Shown here piece after piece: positions 10,063 to 22,700 of a stretch of 64,000 nucleotides of DNA. The position numbers and the translations under genes are program-made. The notes under the pieces are model-generated. The model searched no databases and was not told the DNA's origin. It was given only the letters and a program-made list of their open reading frames with translations. Source of the DNA: Parascedosporium putredinis (Eukaryota; Ascomycota; Sordariomycetes; Microascales; Microascaceae); contig CASHTG010000004.1 in the NCBI GenBank assembly GCA_949357655.1, forward strand, positions 992,001 to 1,056,000, given 5' to 3'. Each line of letters opens with the position of its first letter. Positions within the stretch are counted from its first letter, which is position 1.

Positions 10063-12444
10063 AGGGGGGCACAAGTCTGCGGTATAGTCTACGAGAGGTA
10101 CGGTAGGCTGGGGGATGGAAAGAGGGCTGTGATGCGGGGAGGTGCGGTGGTGCGTGGGCTTACGGAAGCAATGTGCGTTCACGTGTGTGGTTCCTGAGCC
10201 ACCAAGCATAAAGATTACCGAGGGCCTCAAAATCAATGGATGCCTGCTAATATAAATTTGGTCAAGGGAGGAACCAACGGAGTCTACATGCCTTTGCTAT
10301 GCTTCGCCTCAATTCGAGAGCCATGCGCCGAGGCAGATCCTTAGTATAGTAACGTAATGAAATGAGATATTGGTATCATGATGCATAGATTCGATCCATG
10401 ATGTCTTACACGTACCCCCGCGCTCCTGGAGGCTAGCGGATAGAATGAAAAGCCATCTCGGACCAGAGTCTCCGTTGATAAGCTACAAAACATGGAGAGA
10501 TCACTCACGAGCCCTTCAAGCCGTGCCCCGCCTTCCTTTGAAAATAGATGAATCACAAGAAAAGTAAGAAAAAAGTCAAACGGCGCCGTGTCTCGCATCT
10601 CAACGTCGGCCATTAACTCGGCTCTCTGGCGACGGCACAGATGGATTCAATGTGCGCAATGAGGCTTTCTACTAGCTAGCTCGATGCAGCGGCGCAACTA
10701 TCGACTTCAATAACCCCGCGATGCTCCCCTCTTGACTCTCCCGAGACACCCGAGCAGGAGTCTAGAGAACGGTGAGGTGTTGAGATTGCTCTAGTAAGAG
10801 GTCGTGGTGCGGGTGCGAGTGCGGGAGCGATAATCTACGCCAGAAACGCAGAGCAGAGTGGACGAATAGAGGTTGGTGAAGGAGAGACCTGCTGTTGCGC
10901 CGGCGGCAGTGACGGGTAGGCGGGTCTTACCCCGGTTCTAGAATCATGCTCGACGGGTCTATATCTGACCTGTCGAAAAGTCCGCATGCCATTACTCGGC
11001 CGGATTCTTTTTCCTTTTTTTCTTTTTAACCCATTCAGCACAAAGATCTAGTGTAATAGTGTCAAATGGAACTAGAATGAGGTTAGGAAACAAGAACGAA
11101 AAGGGAAAACATCTCAATGGCACAGCAAAGTGCAACGACACAGTGTGCCACAGATCTGCCATCTTTCTTGTCGACCAGGGCGGCAAGCAATGCTCGCTTC
11201 ATTCCCCCGGTGTTATCCCCCTGCAGCCTGGTCAAACTTCAGAAATACACCCTTGACGAAGCCACCGGCTCGAGATCCCATTGAACAAACAGTCACTCCT
11301 AGTTGCGCCCCTGAAAGATAGTGATTGGTTTGTTTTCTCATCCATCCGCCGCTTTCCAAAATATTTGATGCACGGCGACCCCATCCATGCCCATAGGCCC
11401 CCTCCTTCGTCGTGGAAAATCGTGAGCCAGTTTGGCCCTCCCCATGTCTTCGCGCCTAACAGGGGATCCATTCGCACGTGTGAAACGGGGTGGGACGGGA
11501 AGGTCGCAGCTGGAACGCGTTAGCTGCCGCCGCCATTTGGCCCCTTTTCAGGCAGGATTGTCTCTGGCGCTGTTGGTTCCAGAAACTGCAGTCCCTTTTT
11601 TTCTTGGTTTTCGCCACAGAAAGAGGCACAGCTTGAGGTGGGTGTCAAATGTGCCGGTGTCCTCTTTGCCCGCCCTCATTGGCGTTAGTGAGCAATAGTT
11701 CTAGCCTGGCAACAGTCCACAGTCCACAGTCCACAATCCGCACGCCACCGAGCATGTGGCCCAAGCACGTCGGAGAAGGAGTGCGCGTTCTTTCGTGGCT
11801 CCGTCGCGCTCCACTTCTTCCTTATCGCAACTCCCCGACTCATGGCATCGCAAAAACCCTCATTTTCTTTTTCGCCACGGAATCGGCTGGAACCGAAGGG
11901 CTTGGTTCCAACAATCAAGAATTGAAAACGAGCCAAAAGAGAGAATGAGGTCATCAATTAGGCGTGTCGCCGATGGGCAGGCCCCGGTGGCTGTGCATGA
12001 CCCAACATAAACGTGCAGGGGTCAAGGCGAGTTGGTCCTTGAGCAGCCAGTCGGAAAGGAGGGGCAAAAAAACTGCAGCTGGAGGCGTGCGACGCACCAG
12101 GCTCAGCGCCAGAAACAGACTTGGCCCCCTTCAAGCTAAAAGCTCGGGCGGCTCCAATTGGCCTGTGAAGGGCTCGCCTGTGCGCCCACCAGCAAGCGCC
12201 CCAGCTTCGTGAGAAGGGGAGAGGGGGTCAATAAATCCGCGAGAGATCCCTCTTTTTCTTTCCCTTCTTGCCTCCTCTTCCCGACACCCGCGTCCAAGCT
12301 CCCTTCCTCGCGCCCTCGACATTCTCCATCGTCAGGCTATCCCCGCATGCCCTTGGGGGCTCCTATCCTTCCCTTCCGTCGCCGTAGCTAGCGCAACGCA
12401 GTCGAGCCTAATCAGCTAATCAGCGCCGCCATTGAGATTGGAAA
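10063..12444. other. Intergenic, no supported gene
   Basis: About 2.4 kb with only short ORFs lacking family features. Contains a small tandem repeat (11714-11734) and, at the right, the GC-rich upstream region of the DUF6601 gene. Confidence 0.55.
11714..11734. repeat. Three tandem copies of a 7-bp unit
   Basis: The heptamer AGTCCAC occurs three times head to tail, followed by an imperfect fourth copy (AATCCGC). Non-coding minisatellite with no visible function. Confidence 0.6.
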
Positions 12445-13782
12445 ATGGCCAGCACCGGAACGACGCCAAGCAGCAGCCCGTCTCCTCCCGGGACAGCGAC
12501 GGCTCCTTCCGTCGCGGCAAAAGGTGCTGTCGCAAGCAAACCAAGCCATCAGTTTTGCAGCCTCGGAAAAGAAACCCTCGTCGCCTTTCCCGTATCGACC
12601 GGCAGCACTGGCACCCGCACCCTTCTCCGAACAGTGTCTGGGGATGCCTACCTCCCCGGCCAACCTCGCATCCGCCTCCATGCCACCGCTGGCGCGCCAA
12701 GCGCGCCCCGGCCAGGGATACGGTCGCCGATTATCTGCGCGAAGCGCACCTCACCAACGAGCTCGACGAGCTTCTCCCGTTTATGAGCTATGTATTCGTA
12801 TGTTTATTTCTTTTCTTTCTACTTCCTCAATCCATCCTCCCTCTCTGGAGATGCGAAACCCCCACCCAGGCCAGACTCTCCAGATACGACTAGCATCATG
12901 ACCGATTGACTAACAGTCGCTCTTTTCTTTCTCCCGTCTAGGTCCAAACCCCCTCATTCCGACACATCATGCCCCTCCACCACCAACAAGCCCACGCGCG
13001 CAACATCATCGTCGACGAAGCCGCCGGGCTCCACCTCGTCTGGCACTACGACCGCATCTTCATCAAACCCATCCCCGCCTACTTCTACTCCTCCCAGTTC
13101 TGGACCTACCTGCAGGGCCTAAGCCCCGCGCCGAACCCGGCCGACAACCGAAAGTTCAACGACCCGTACGCCGCCGCCATCGGCTTCATGCGCAGCTACT
13201 ACTTCCTCATCCAGTTCGAGGTCGACTTCGACCTGGCCTGCGAGCGCAAGCTCGTCCCAAGCTGCCCGGCGAGGACAAGCACCCCACCTACGCCGAGTTC
13301 TGCCGCTTCATCGAGCAGTTCAACGACATCAGCGACGCCGACACCTGTCGCCGCTACCACTACGGCGAGCTGCGCCTCACCCGCATCAACCGCACCTCGC
13401 TGTTCCGCAAGGGCCGCCTCGCCTACTTCCACATCTACCCCCAGTGGGGTCCTACCTCCGCCATTTCCTCGCCCCCATCATCATGATTCTCGGTGGCTTC
13501 TCCGTCGTCCTCAACGCCATGCAGGTCACCCTCAACGCCCAGGAGATGCTCGGCGAACCCAGCGAGGCCTTTGACCTCGGCCCGCAATGGTCCTACTTTA
13601 CCCGCGTCTCGCTCTACTTCCCCGTCGTCATCATCGTCACCATCGCCAGCATCTTGGCCCTGTCGCTCATCGGCGTGGCCGTCATGGCCGGCGGGGACCT
13701 GTACTGGGCCAAGACGACGAGGAGGAAGAAGAGAAACGGGGACCCCGATGCCGGGAACAGAAGTCACGGTGTGGTCTGGTAA
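12445..13782 (+). CDS. DUF6601-type fungal membrane protein
   Basis: Recognised by the run ADYLREAHLTNELDELLPFM, then after a 144-bp intron (12798-12941) VQTPSFRHIMPLHHQ, LHLVWHYDRIFIKPIP, a region with CRRYHYGELRLTRIN, then YFHIYPQWGSYLRHFLAP. Two membrane segments follow (FLAPIIMILGGFSVVLNAMQ and VVIIVTIASILALSLIGVAV) before a short basic tail. This is the pattern of a widespread Pezizomycotina family (DUF6601) of unknown function. The first 110 or so codons are uncertain: the ATG at 12445 has a good context, but the frame changes at least twice before the conserved part. Two more breaks lie near 13258 and 13446. Each is explained by one missing C or G in a run. Terminates at 13782. Membrane location is inferred from the helices. 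Confidence 0.8.
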
Positions 13783-14409
13783 AAAGAAAAAGAAAGGAAA
13801 AAAATAAATGCGGCCGGGGAATGGATCGGATGGAATCTGGATTTTGGATCTAAGCGTGCTACGATTAAACATGGGATTTTTGGGAATTTGTTTCAATTTA
13901 TAATCATGGATTGGATGGATGCGCTTGGTTAGGTTAGATTTTGGATAAGCCGAATAATGGATACCCCCTTTGACGAAACAAATCCGCCAGAGCCCCTCCA
14001 TGAATCGTCGCGCTTCGGGAGATCGGGGATTTCGTGACGTAGTCCGGCTCTTTGAAGCCGTTCACGACCCCTCAACGTCGGCAGGTACATTCGTTACCAG
14101 GTTGCCCGCACCAACATGCCGATTTTTAACGCGGGGTACAACTCTGCAAGCTCAAGATACCATCCATGTAACCCGCGCCCTCCCCCATAATCCTCCATCA
14201 AAACGTATATGCAGATGTAATACGTGTACCCAGGGTATCCTCCAGCCGTTGACTTGCCTATAAAGCTCCCATTTTCTCCACCTTACTCTTTAATCCATGA
14301 TCTAATTTCGACCTTTATAAAGCATTGCAACCAACATCGCAACACCGTCGAAAATCCATACCAAAAATTACCAGTCCTTCATTCCTCCCCCATCCCGCAC
14401 CAAATCCCC
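13783..14409. other. Intergenic with TATA-like box for the GFA gene
   Basis: No gene seen. The first part is the 3' region of the DUF6601 gene. A CTATAAAG box lies at 14258. Confidence 0.6.
14258..14265 (+). promoter_or_regulatory. TATA-like box of the GFA-fold gene
   Basis: CTATAAAG about 145 bp upstream of the ATG at 14410, nearly the same spacing as the box at 8566. It supports the chosen start. Confidence 0.5.
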
Positions 14410-15019
14410 ATGGCGTCCGACGCTCCCCCAGCGCAAGCCCTACACGGGCTCCTGCCACTGCGGCGCCATAAAATACATCGCCTTCCTCACCCTCCCCGCC
14501 TCCGGCCCCGCCCCCGTCTCGCAACGGGGCGTCCAGCGCTTCTACCGCTGCAACTGCAGCACCTGCCACAAGCTCGGCATCGCCCACTTCCGCCCCGCCT
14601 CCCCGCCCGACGACTTTTTCCTGCTCTCCCCCTCGACCCCACCACCTCCCTCGGCGACTACACGTGCGGGCAAAAGCGCATCCACTGGCTCTTTGCAAGA
14701 CGTGCGGCGGCCGCTGCTTCAGCATCATCGGCGACGGCGAGCTCGTCCCCGACGGCGTGGATCTTGCGGCCCTGGGCGTCCCCGGCGCGGAACCCGGACG
14801 CCGCGTGCCGGCGTGGCGCCCGGAGCCCAAGATGTGGAACGATGCGAGCGTGTTGACGTACTTGAGCGTGAATGCGCACTCTATCGACCAGGGCCAGGGT
14901 TTCGAGATGAGGGATCTGACGGATGCGAAAAGGTCGAGTACCGGAATCATCGGGACCCGGTGGATGCTACTAGGACGGATATACGGTTTGATCGGCCTCA
15001 TGACGGAGGTAGTTATTAG
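14410..15019 (+). CDS. GFA/CENP-V-fold zinc protein
   Basis: Reads as RKPYTGSCHCGAIKYIAF near the N-terminus, FYRCNCSTCHKLGIAHF, WLFCKTCGGRCFSIIGDG, and ends FDRPHDGGSY. The CxCG, CNCSTCxK and CKTCG clusters are the zinc ligands of the GFA family (PF04828), whose fungal members are mostly uncharacterised; some relatives act on S-hydroxymethyl-glutathione. The protein is about 204 residues, single exon. Four frame breaks (near 14428, 14632, 14692 and 14932) are each repaired by restoring one base to a C, C, T and A run. At 14692 one more T turns the sequence into WLFCKTCGG, recreating a zinc-binding cysteine that is otherwise lost. That is strong evidence for sequence error. No signal peptide, so probably cytosolic. 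Confidence 0.87.
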
Positions 15020-15671
15020 ATTAGCTCTAGCAGCATAAACCATTGCCGCGAGATAAAAAAGAGATTGCTGTCTAAATCTAGAGATGTAGCTGATATCATA
15101 AATCCTCGACATTCCATCCGACAAGCACGGAAATAGGCTTCTGAACATCTTTCCGTTATTACATACATCTCGTGCTCCAGGACACGATGATGTGGATCGC
15201 ACCATTTTCCTGCACAAGCTCACTAGAGCTTCTTCTCCCCGCAGGTAGAGAGGGATGACCCGCAAACGCTAAATTCTTGCCTGGACCTCGATGGGTGCAA
15301 TCCCGCTGGGCGTGGAGATCGGGGCTTATGTGGGGCCATCTCGGCAACCTTCCCGCTCGGTGGCCAAAAACTGTAAAGTGCCACTGCCCGTCTTTCCCGC
15401 ACGTGGCACCTTGTGCAATCAAACATGTATAGAGAGCACATGTCATCCTTCAAGAGCAAACCTTATTGTCCGTCAACTATAGCCGCATGAGACAATAATG
15501 ACGGCAGCTCCAGGGCCGTTGATTATAAGCAAACGCAAAGCCCTTCTTCGATCCCAGCCACTTACTACACTGCCCATATCTCGCTCACCTCTTTTTAGGC
15601 CTTTTCCCTATCGAGAATCGGGTGCTGATATCTAGGGTAGGAAACAAAAACCGACAAGTGAAGAAGAAACA
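15020..15671. other. Intergenic, no supported gene
   Basis: No family features on either strand. The GATTATAAG near 15521 may be a weak TATA-like element for the gene starting at 15672. Confidence 0.55.
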
Positions 15672-16386
15672 ATGCCATCCGACACGCAGCCGCACCCGAC
15701 CAACGCGGCGTGGAGCCTCACCCCGAGCTACCAACGAACGAGGCCGGCGAGGTGGACTACACACCTATCCCTGAACGTTCCCTATCGCTGTCGCCCGGCC
15801 GCCAGCGCATCATGCAGCACATTTTGAATCTTTACTGTGGAAGTGCCTCGGAGTCCGACATGATGGCGTACGCTGAGCAAGCTGTATATGATGATCCACT
15901 TAGCTACTGCGACACGAGGTGAGATCTTATGGCCAGAAGCTAAGTTTGTTTCCCGTGAACTAATTATAGCTCCCTCTCTGCGCCGTGCACAAAAGACACA
16001 AGATCGCTGGTCAATGGTACGGGATCCCCAAACTATTCTCCAAGTCCGAAACTCTCGCGACCGAGGTCGTGGCCTCCAAGGAGCACGAGCTTGTATGGAA
16101 ACTCAGTCAAAGGTACACGTTTGCCGGAATCCGCGTCCCCAAAACGGTCAATAGCTTGGTGAGCCTCACTCTGCAAGGGCGAGAACCCAACGAAGAAGTG
16201 GTGTATCATAAGGATATGTGGAACGAGAAGGACTATTCGCATGAGGGGTTCGGAATGACTATGAAAAAGCTCAATGGGTATATCAGTTCCTAGCCTCGAG
16301 AAAATCACTGTTCCCAAGGATACCACGCTAACTGTTGATACAGCGACAAACTTATATTTGTTACCAAACCACCCGAGTCTCTTTAA
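15672..16386 (+). CDS. SnoaL/NTF2-like fungal protein
   Basis: Three exons: 15672-15918, 15996-16277, 16344-16386, with introns of 77 and 66 bp. The spliced protein is about 190 residues. A polar N-terminus is followed by QHILNLYCGSASESDMMAYA, DDPLSYCDTRHKIAGQWYGI, a strand-rich middle (VVASKEHELVWKLSQRYTF), then DMWNEKDYSHEGFG and the ending NGDKLIFVTKPPESL. The combination DDPLSYC plus HKDMWNEKDYSHEG typifies a conserved Pezizomycotina family with an NTF2/SnoaL-like alpha+beta barrel. Enzymatic function is not established. One base is missing near 15707 in exon 1. No targeting signal is visible, so it is probably cytosolic. Confidence 0.82.
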
Positions 16387-16711
16387 TTCTCTGCCTGGAA
16401 TCGTTGAAGTGTGTAGCCCTAGCACGCGAGCCGGATTTGGTGAACGGGCCCCAAGCTACCCTCTGATATTGTACGGGCTGGGTCCTTTTAAAATGTATTA
16501 GTTGCCATTTTAGGGGAGCAAGGTCACGAATTAAACGGAAAAGACCTATAATCGGATATGTAACCGGGAGTAGTACTTGTTTGAGAAAGGCTAATAAATT
16601 GTATCAACACAATTAACATATCTCTCCCCGCATTAAACACGATTATCGTTCCCGAGAAGCAAGAATCACAGTTTTCTTCTCTGACACACAACGTAGAATC
16701 TCTTGTAAACC
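16387..16711. other. Short intergenic gap between convergent genes
   Basis: AT-richer sequence between two convergent stops; it would hold both 3' UTRs. Nothing else seen. Confidence 0.55.
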
Positions 16712-17987
16712 TTACGCCACTCCTTCCTCTTGTTCGATTTGCTCCTTACTTGGCGACCACTTATCCTGCAGGTCCTTGTCGAGCGAAAGCGCAAACACAT
16801 CCTTTGACCACCACTCGCCCCAACTCGTCAAGAAGATCTGATCCGGGTCTTCGGGTAGGTCGTCGCGGAACAGAGCCCGAACAACATTCTCCCCTCCTGT
16901 AGTAAATCACAGCAGTTAGCACTTGGATAGAACGTGGGGCAGACCACAAATCGAAGAGACTGCACAATAACAAAGAAAAGAATCTAGGGGCCGGGATTGT
17001 ACCTTCAGGGACGCTCTTGGCATCAGCCATCATGCTGGCGGGCACCCCCAGTCCGACCCCCGGCCCAGACCCGTGCCGGGGATCAGGCCCGGGGAGACGG
17101 CCACAACTACGCACTTCCCCTGGAGTCTGCGGCGCCACCAGTGAGCGTTGAGAAGGCCCACGAATTTGGTTTCAGAGTAGATCGTGATGGTTTTATCTGT
17201 AGTTCCAGCTTTGAGGTGTTCGTCGAGCACGCCTGGGTATCCCAAGTCAGCAAAGATGAACATAATAGTCTGTGCACCAACTCGAATGTGGCGTTCACTT
17301 ACTCGGATCTGTGACCCCTCGAATGCCTCCCGAAGACACGAAAACGATCCGGGACTTGGAGGAGACGAGTTTATCCTCGAGGAGGTGGGTTAGATAATGC
17401 TGGGCTTCATAGCGTTTAAACCTTGTTAGCTTCCTTTGTTCCCTTTCTTCCACTTCGGCGAAGGAGACAGCACTGGGGTTGACGCCTCTTCTGGTGGGTC
17501 AAACTTACAGATGGCGTTCACAACTTGAATCTCGCGCCACTTCGAACCTGTCGGCTTCGAGCTCTCGCCTCCCGGGCCCAGGGCCGCGTTGAGGAGCAAG
17601 TAGTCCAAAGACTCGCCCCCGAGGGCCTCCAAGGCCTGGGCCGCAAAAGTCTTGACGCTCTTGAGGTCGCTCAGCTCTAAAGGCAAGACGGAGATGCTAT
17701 GCTTTGTCTTGTCGAAATCGACAGCGTCGTAAGCACTCTTGGCAGCTTCGGCATTGCGAGCTCCGAGCAAGACCTTGTAGGGCTGCTTAGTTTGCGTGAC
17801 GAGATGCTTGATTGCCTCGAATCCCTAAGATGGCGTGTTAGCAGCAGCCCTATCTCTCCCCCTCCCCCTTTTTTTTTTTTCTTTCTTGTCTCTTTTTTTT
17901 TTCTTTTTTTTCTTGGTGGAACGTGCTACTGACCAGACCAGACGATACTCCAGTCGCGACGACTGTTTTAGCAAGGGCAGACATCAT
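16712..17987 (-). CDS. Short-chain dehydrogenase/reductase
   Basis: Five exons on the minus strand: 17987-17934, 17824-17509, 17404-17303, 17232-17003, 16896-16712, with introns of 70-109 bp. The spliced protein is about 295 residues, normal for a classical SDR. N-terminal Rossmann motif TVVATGVSSGLGFEAIK (TGxxxGLG), then LLGARNAEAAK, LELSDLKSVKTFA, LLLNAALGPG (NNAG counterpart), SRIVFVSSGG, and the catalytic region TIYSETKFVGLLNA (YxxxK, read as YSETK), followed by SPGLIPGTGL. Likely an NAD(P)-dependent alcohol/ketone oxidoreductase resembling protochlorophyllide-reductase-like or retinol-dehydrogenase-like SDRs; the substrate cannot be told. One G is missing from a G run near 17062. The first intron is unusually A-rich on the coding strand. 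Start may be either of two adjacent ATGs (17987 or 17984). Confidence 0.88.
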
Positions 17988-18846
17988 GAGGCGGTTTGCG
18001 TGTGCGGGGGAGAATGTGGCGGCGATGTGAAATTGGTGATGATGCTTCGAATACACTTTCCCCTCAAGCTTCGTCTACTTTGGCAGGCAAATCATTCATG
18101 CCCAACCCCAAGAGGCGCGGGCAAGGACCTATCTTATATATATATAACCGGTAAGCTGAGAGCTCAGCGCCGAACCAAACCAAACTCTCAGGCTCTAGCT
18201 GGAGCTTGACGGCGTTTAGCTTGCCGGATTTACGGCAAACCCCGCCAAAAGCTCTCGCACTATTATTAATCACCGAAGGGCTCGGGGCGCGCTTAGAAAT
18301 AGAGCGACACGCATGGCGATATCTGCCTTGAGCCCTCTTCCTTCTGGATCGATCCTGCGGATGGATCATGCCTTGGTAGGCGAGCCGCCCTGCCTATTTA
18401 GTGGGGCTTGAGCATATTAGAAGTTATCTCCTACTTTAGTCAAGGATCGCGGCCCTCCATGTACGATGGCTTTACTGGCAGCTTCGCCCGCCTTCTACCT
18501 CCTTGAATTGATCCATCCCTTTCAGACACTTCAAGTTTCATTTGGTCGCTGATAACACAGAGGTTGGAGCTCTTGAAGAAACAAGCGGGTAATTAATACC
18601 GTGATCAATTGTACAATGTTGACAGACGTCCATCGTTTTTAAATTTAGAAAAACATGTGCTGCCATTTCGCAAATCACACACCGTCCCAACTCACCCTTT
18701 GATAACGATACATCTAAGCGGGTATCCGTGTCACGTCATCTCCATGCCAAGTATATACAGTAAAATAAAAGCACAAGGAAATGGGGAATAAGAGCTAGAG
18801 AGAAAGAGAATAATGCAAAGTATGTCCCGAGGCAAGACCGTGTGCC
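17988..18846. other. Intergenic, no supported gene
   Basis: Upstream region of the dehydrogenase (to its right, since it is on the minus strand) and 3' region of the next minus-strand gene. No family features. Confidence 0.55.
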
Positions 18847-19786
18847 TTACACCAACTCCGCAAAGACGTGAGCGTTCTTGCTGCTACCCGTATCCCTCGT
18901 CACCCTACCCACCGATTTCTTCAACCAGCAGTTGCCACCCTTGTCGTCGACGTATTGCAGATTCGCGTGGAAATGCACCCCGCGGCACGTGGTGTTGGGC
19001 GCATTCCCTCGCTCGTTGAACGAAGCGCACGCGCGCAGGCAGTCGGAGAGGCGGTACGACAAGAAGGCAAGAATGTTCAGGTCGCCCTCGCCGGGGTCCG
19101 AGTCGCCCCCGCACGTCGTCTTGAACGTGTACGTCTTGGATTGGGGCGTGACCTTGTGCGTGGTGGCGTCGAGGTTCGGGCAATCGACGGGAACGCGGCC
19201 GATGGTTGGCGGGAGGTCGAGGAAACCCTCGCCTGACGTGACCGGGTCGGCGCTCGTTCCATCTTCGGCGGGGTCGGAGTTGGAGTCGGAGTCGGAATCG
19301 GAACCGGGCGATGAGGAAGAGGAAGGGGAGGGGAAGATGACGATGAGTCGCCGTCAAGCTGAGCGGCAGCATCTACACGTCCTCGGCTAGAAAAAAACAC
19401 ATCGAAAAGTAAGCCCAACGAATCCGCCAGATATATCGAACCTCGCAGTCAAATGTCTTAGTCCACGGGAGGAGAACATACTCATAGGCGTTCTTCACCG
19501 CAAGCGAGCCACCCACGCCCCCACCAATCGCCGCGATGACGGTTACCAGCACCAGCAGCACGAAGAGGATAAACGTCGTCCGTCGCAGTCCGCAGAATTT
19601 TCTCTCTTCCTTCCCCTGGCCGGCCGAGTTGGGCGCTCCGCCGTACGGGGAGAGAGAGGCTGATTTTTGAAAGTAGGGCGACGATTCGGGGACGACTTCG
19701 AGGCCGCTTTCGGGCACGGCGTTGGCCATGGGGATCTTGTCTCCGTCGGCGTGGCCGTGCTGAGCGGGCGGGCCCGCGGTCATCAT
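18847..19786 (-). CDS. Single-pass membrane protein with Cys-rich ectodomain
   Basis: Two exons, 19786-19482 and about 19402-18847. The N-terminal 70 or so residues are polar and likely cytosolic. One strong membrane helix follows (FILFVLLVLVTVIAAIGGG). Then come an acidic Ser/Pro linker with SDSDSDSNSDP, and an ectodomain with TTCGGDSDPG, SDCLRACASFNERG, NTTCRGVHFHANL and GNCWLKKSVG. The spacing of cysteines and the GNCWLK ending are typical of a common fungal PAN/Apple-like membrane-anchored family, usually annotated hypothetical. It would sit in the plasma membrane with the Cys-rich part facing the wall. One base is missing in the linker near 19330. The start is either of two adjacent ATGs at 19786/19783; an in-frame upstream ATG exists but adds atypical residues. 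Confidence 0.78.
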
Positions 19787-22700
19787 CGCGGCCAGGCGGC
19801 GACTTCTTCCCCTTGAAAAAATCTGGTTACCGTTGGTTCGGCCACCTGCACCGTGTTCTTGAGCGGAAAAAACAAGGTCAAACGAGTGGCAATAGGTATT
19901 ATGGTTGTGTACTAAACGAGAGAGAAAAGAAGATACAAAAATAAACAAAACTTGGCTAAAGGAGGGGAGTTTAGAAGAAAGCGAGGTGGAACGGGAGATG
20001 CAGCGCTCATGTCAGCGGTAAGGCGATGCCATGGGGCGGCAGGGTTCAGTCTGACAAGCGAGTCTGCTCTTGATCCAGGCCGTCAGAGTCTCCCGATGAG
20101 TCCTTGGCGAAGAACCACAGGTTAATTCCAAGTCCTTAGCCCTCGAAGGACAGGCCAGGGTAGGGCAACTTTGCGTGTGCTTGGTCGTATCACGGATGCT
20201 TCAGGCAGTACCTGGTACATGTGCGACCAGCGCCAAGCTTGTCCAACAACGGGAAGAAAGTGCGCCGCGCCCGTGTCCGCCTCCACTTTAACGGCTTCTG
20301 CCAAGTAGGCGCAATCTGCGCGGAATCCTTCGAAAAGCGAAAAAGGGAGGGTATTCCATAGATTGAAGGAAAATCCCTCCACTGTACAACATCCAAGGAA
20401 ACAGCGGCCCACTTGAAATGGTGATGGCCTATCATTTGCGGTGTACTTGTATTGATCCTTCCAATTCTTCTACCACCGCTCTCTGCTCTCATTTCCCCAC
20501 TTGTATCGCCATTTCTTGGGCGATCGAACCCATTGATCGCTTTTCGCGGACGACACGAGTGGGTCAATGTACGGGCCACGTCTGGCTTCGACTCGTGTCC
20601 CCGGAAAACATCTCTCGCTGCTCACAAGAGTAATGCTGGAGTGGGGACGTTGGCAGGAAGGTAGCGAGCATTGGAGACCAACGTACAGAATGCCCAAGTC
20701 AGTACCATTTGCCGCCCCCACCCTTCACTCCGAGTACACGACGTGTACGGTAGGATCCAACCCGTTACACGTTTCGCCTGAGCCAAGCTGGTTGGCACCG
20801 CCCCCGCTTCCCCGTGTGGGTGCGCGCGGTTGTAGCCCTACATCGGCCGCGATCCCCTAAATGGAGGGAAGCCGAAGGGTTTGACAAAGCGGGAGTGTGT
20901 CAACATCGCGCGAACGGTCGGACTTCCCACGGCTAGCGAGTTCGACGTTTAAAAGGGCTGAGCCACGCTATTTCTATTTACCCTATGATCATATCCTCCC
21001 ACCACAACTTCGAGTGACCGTCCCTTTTTTTTTCCTTCTTTTTCTTTTTTTTTCTTCTTTTATTTGGCGAAGATTCGAAGCAGGGCCCTGGTTCCACCTG
21101 TTAGTTCGGACACCGAAGCTCCTCCATGGGGGTGGGTGGTCTGATAATCCATTGATGTGGGGACAAGCTCCTCAGCCCGGAGTACGGTCAGGTCCCAATA
21201 GGTGTCAATAGATCCACGACTTCCGCAAAGGTGTCCAGTTTGGGAGGAGGGAAATATTGTTGGTGTTGAAAATTGAAGGATCATCAGCAAGAAGGAATCA
21301 TTAGTATTATTGCCGGCCGAGCCAATGATCAGGGCCACGCCTTCCATCTCTTGTCCCCACCTCTGCATCAATGATCCTCACTTACGATTCTAGGTACGCC
21401 CCATCGTGCCCAAAGAACAACAAGGGTAGTCCTGGTTCTCCCCAAAGCTCCGTATCCCACCATTCCGGCACCGAGTATCAATTGATGATATTAGAAGTCA
21501 GAGAGGTCCCTCATACGGTAGCAAAGCCTAAACCTAAAATCTCAAGTGAGAGAGGGACCATGATCGAACGTAATATGTCAGATGATTGGCATTTGGGCCA
21601 ACTTGAATTCTGCACGCGAACCGGCTTTGCGTCAACCAGATGGACATCTCGTTTCTGTCACCCCGTCGTCTCCAAACACTTCGCTTCCCCTATGAGCGAC
21701 GACGTACAGCAAACCAGCCCTACAAGGCTAGTTATTTTGTCTACTACCTCAGCCCCGTAGGCCTCGTCTGTAGTCAACGAGGCACTGTATATTCCGTTTC
21801 AAACGTCCCTTGCAGGACCTTAAGAAAGTCCACTCCACTGACATTTCATCTCGTTCCAAGGGGTTGGAGGAAGCACGATATGGTCCAGATTGGTTTTGGT
21901 GAATACTATTCTCTTAGTACTGATTACTCGTGGCCATGGAAGATCGAGTAGATTAGTTATTAGGGCCCACTCCTTTAAGGCGCTTGCTTATATTAATGAG
22001 GTTTCGGGGGTGCTGGAGTCTGCGTGATGCAGCACTTCAGCTGTAGGGCTGACTGGTATGCGGACTTTCCACTGGCTCATTAACAAGTCTCTGCTGGATG
22101 GCTGGTCAGGCCTCAAGGCTGGCACTGCCCTCGCAGGCGGCGTGATTTTCTAGGCCTTTGAGTAGTCGTAGCGCACCTACTCTTTACATCGGGACGGCCT
22201 TTGTGACCTCCAATACTTGGGTGATCTAGCAAGTAGATGACCTCGCGCTGCCTATCAGGGATATGTCAGCGGCGTGTCTCTCGAGCTGTATACTTTTATA
22301 AGTAGGTGGTCAACCACTGTATCGATTTCAAGGTCTGACTTAAGGGGCAATATCAGCGCCACATGCATCTAGTGGCCTCTGGCATAAGCAAACCACATCA
22401 CAACTATTCATCAAAGATTAACTAGGTAGAGTACATATAAATCAAGATATCCTGACATGATGCCCGTCTCAACTACCAGACCGACGCCCTCAGCTCCCTT
22501 CAAAGGGCTATCCCGGTCTACGCTCTTAATCGCTCAGTCAATGCTGCGACTGCCTCGTAGTACTGCGAGTGCTCCATCGTCCTTGGATGATTTTGATGAC
22601 ATGATAGCTCGCTCAGAACCGGAAGCAGGAGATGTTGTCTTGATTTCCGGGATGTGGTCACCCATATCAGACTACGCTCGTGCAAGATCTTCCATAATTC

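Noticed and set aside
8714..17987. Secondary-metabolite gene cluster (transesterase, SnoaL-like, SDR)
   Set aside because: No backbone synthase, no cluster-type regulator or dedicated exporter nearby, and the genes are spaced and oriented like unrelated neighbours.
22100..22260. Possible Copia-type RNase H remnant (a short LAGGVIF-like peptide)
   Set aside because: The similarity is a few residues only; flanking residues, integrase and terminal repeats are absent, so it does not support a transposon call.
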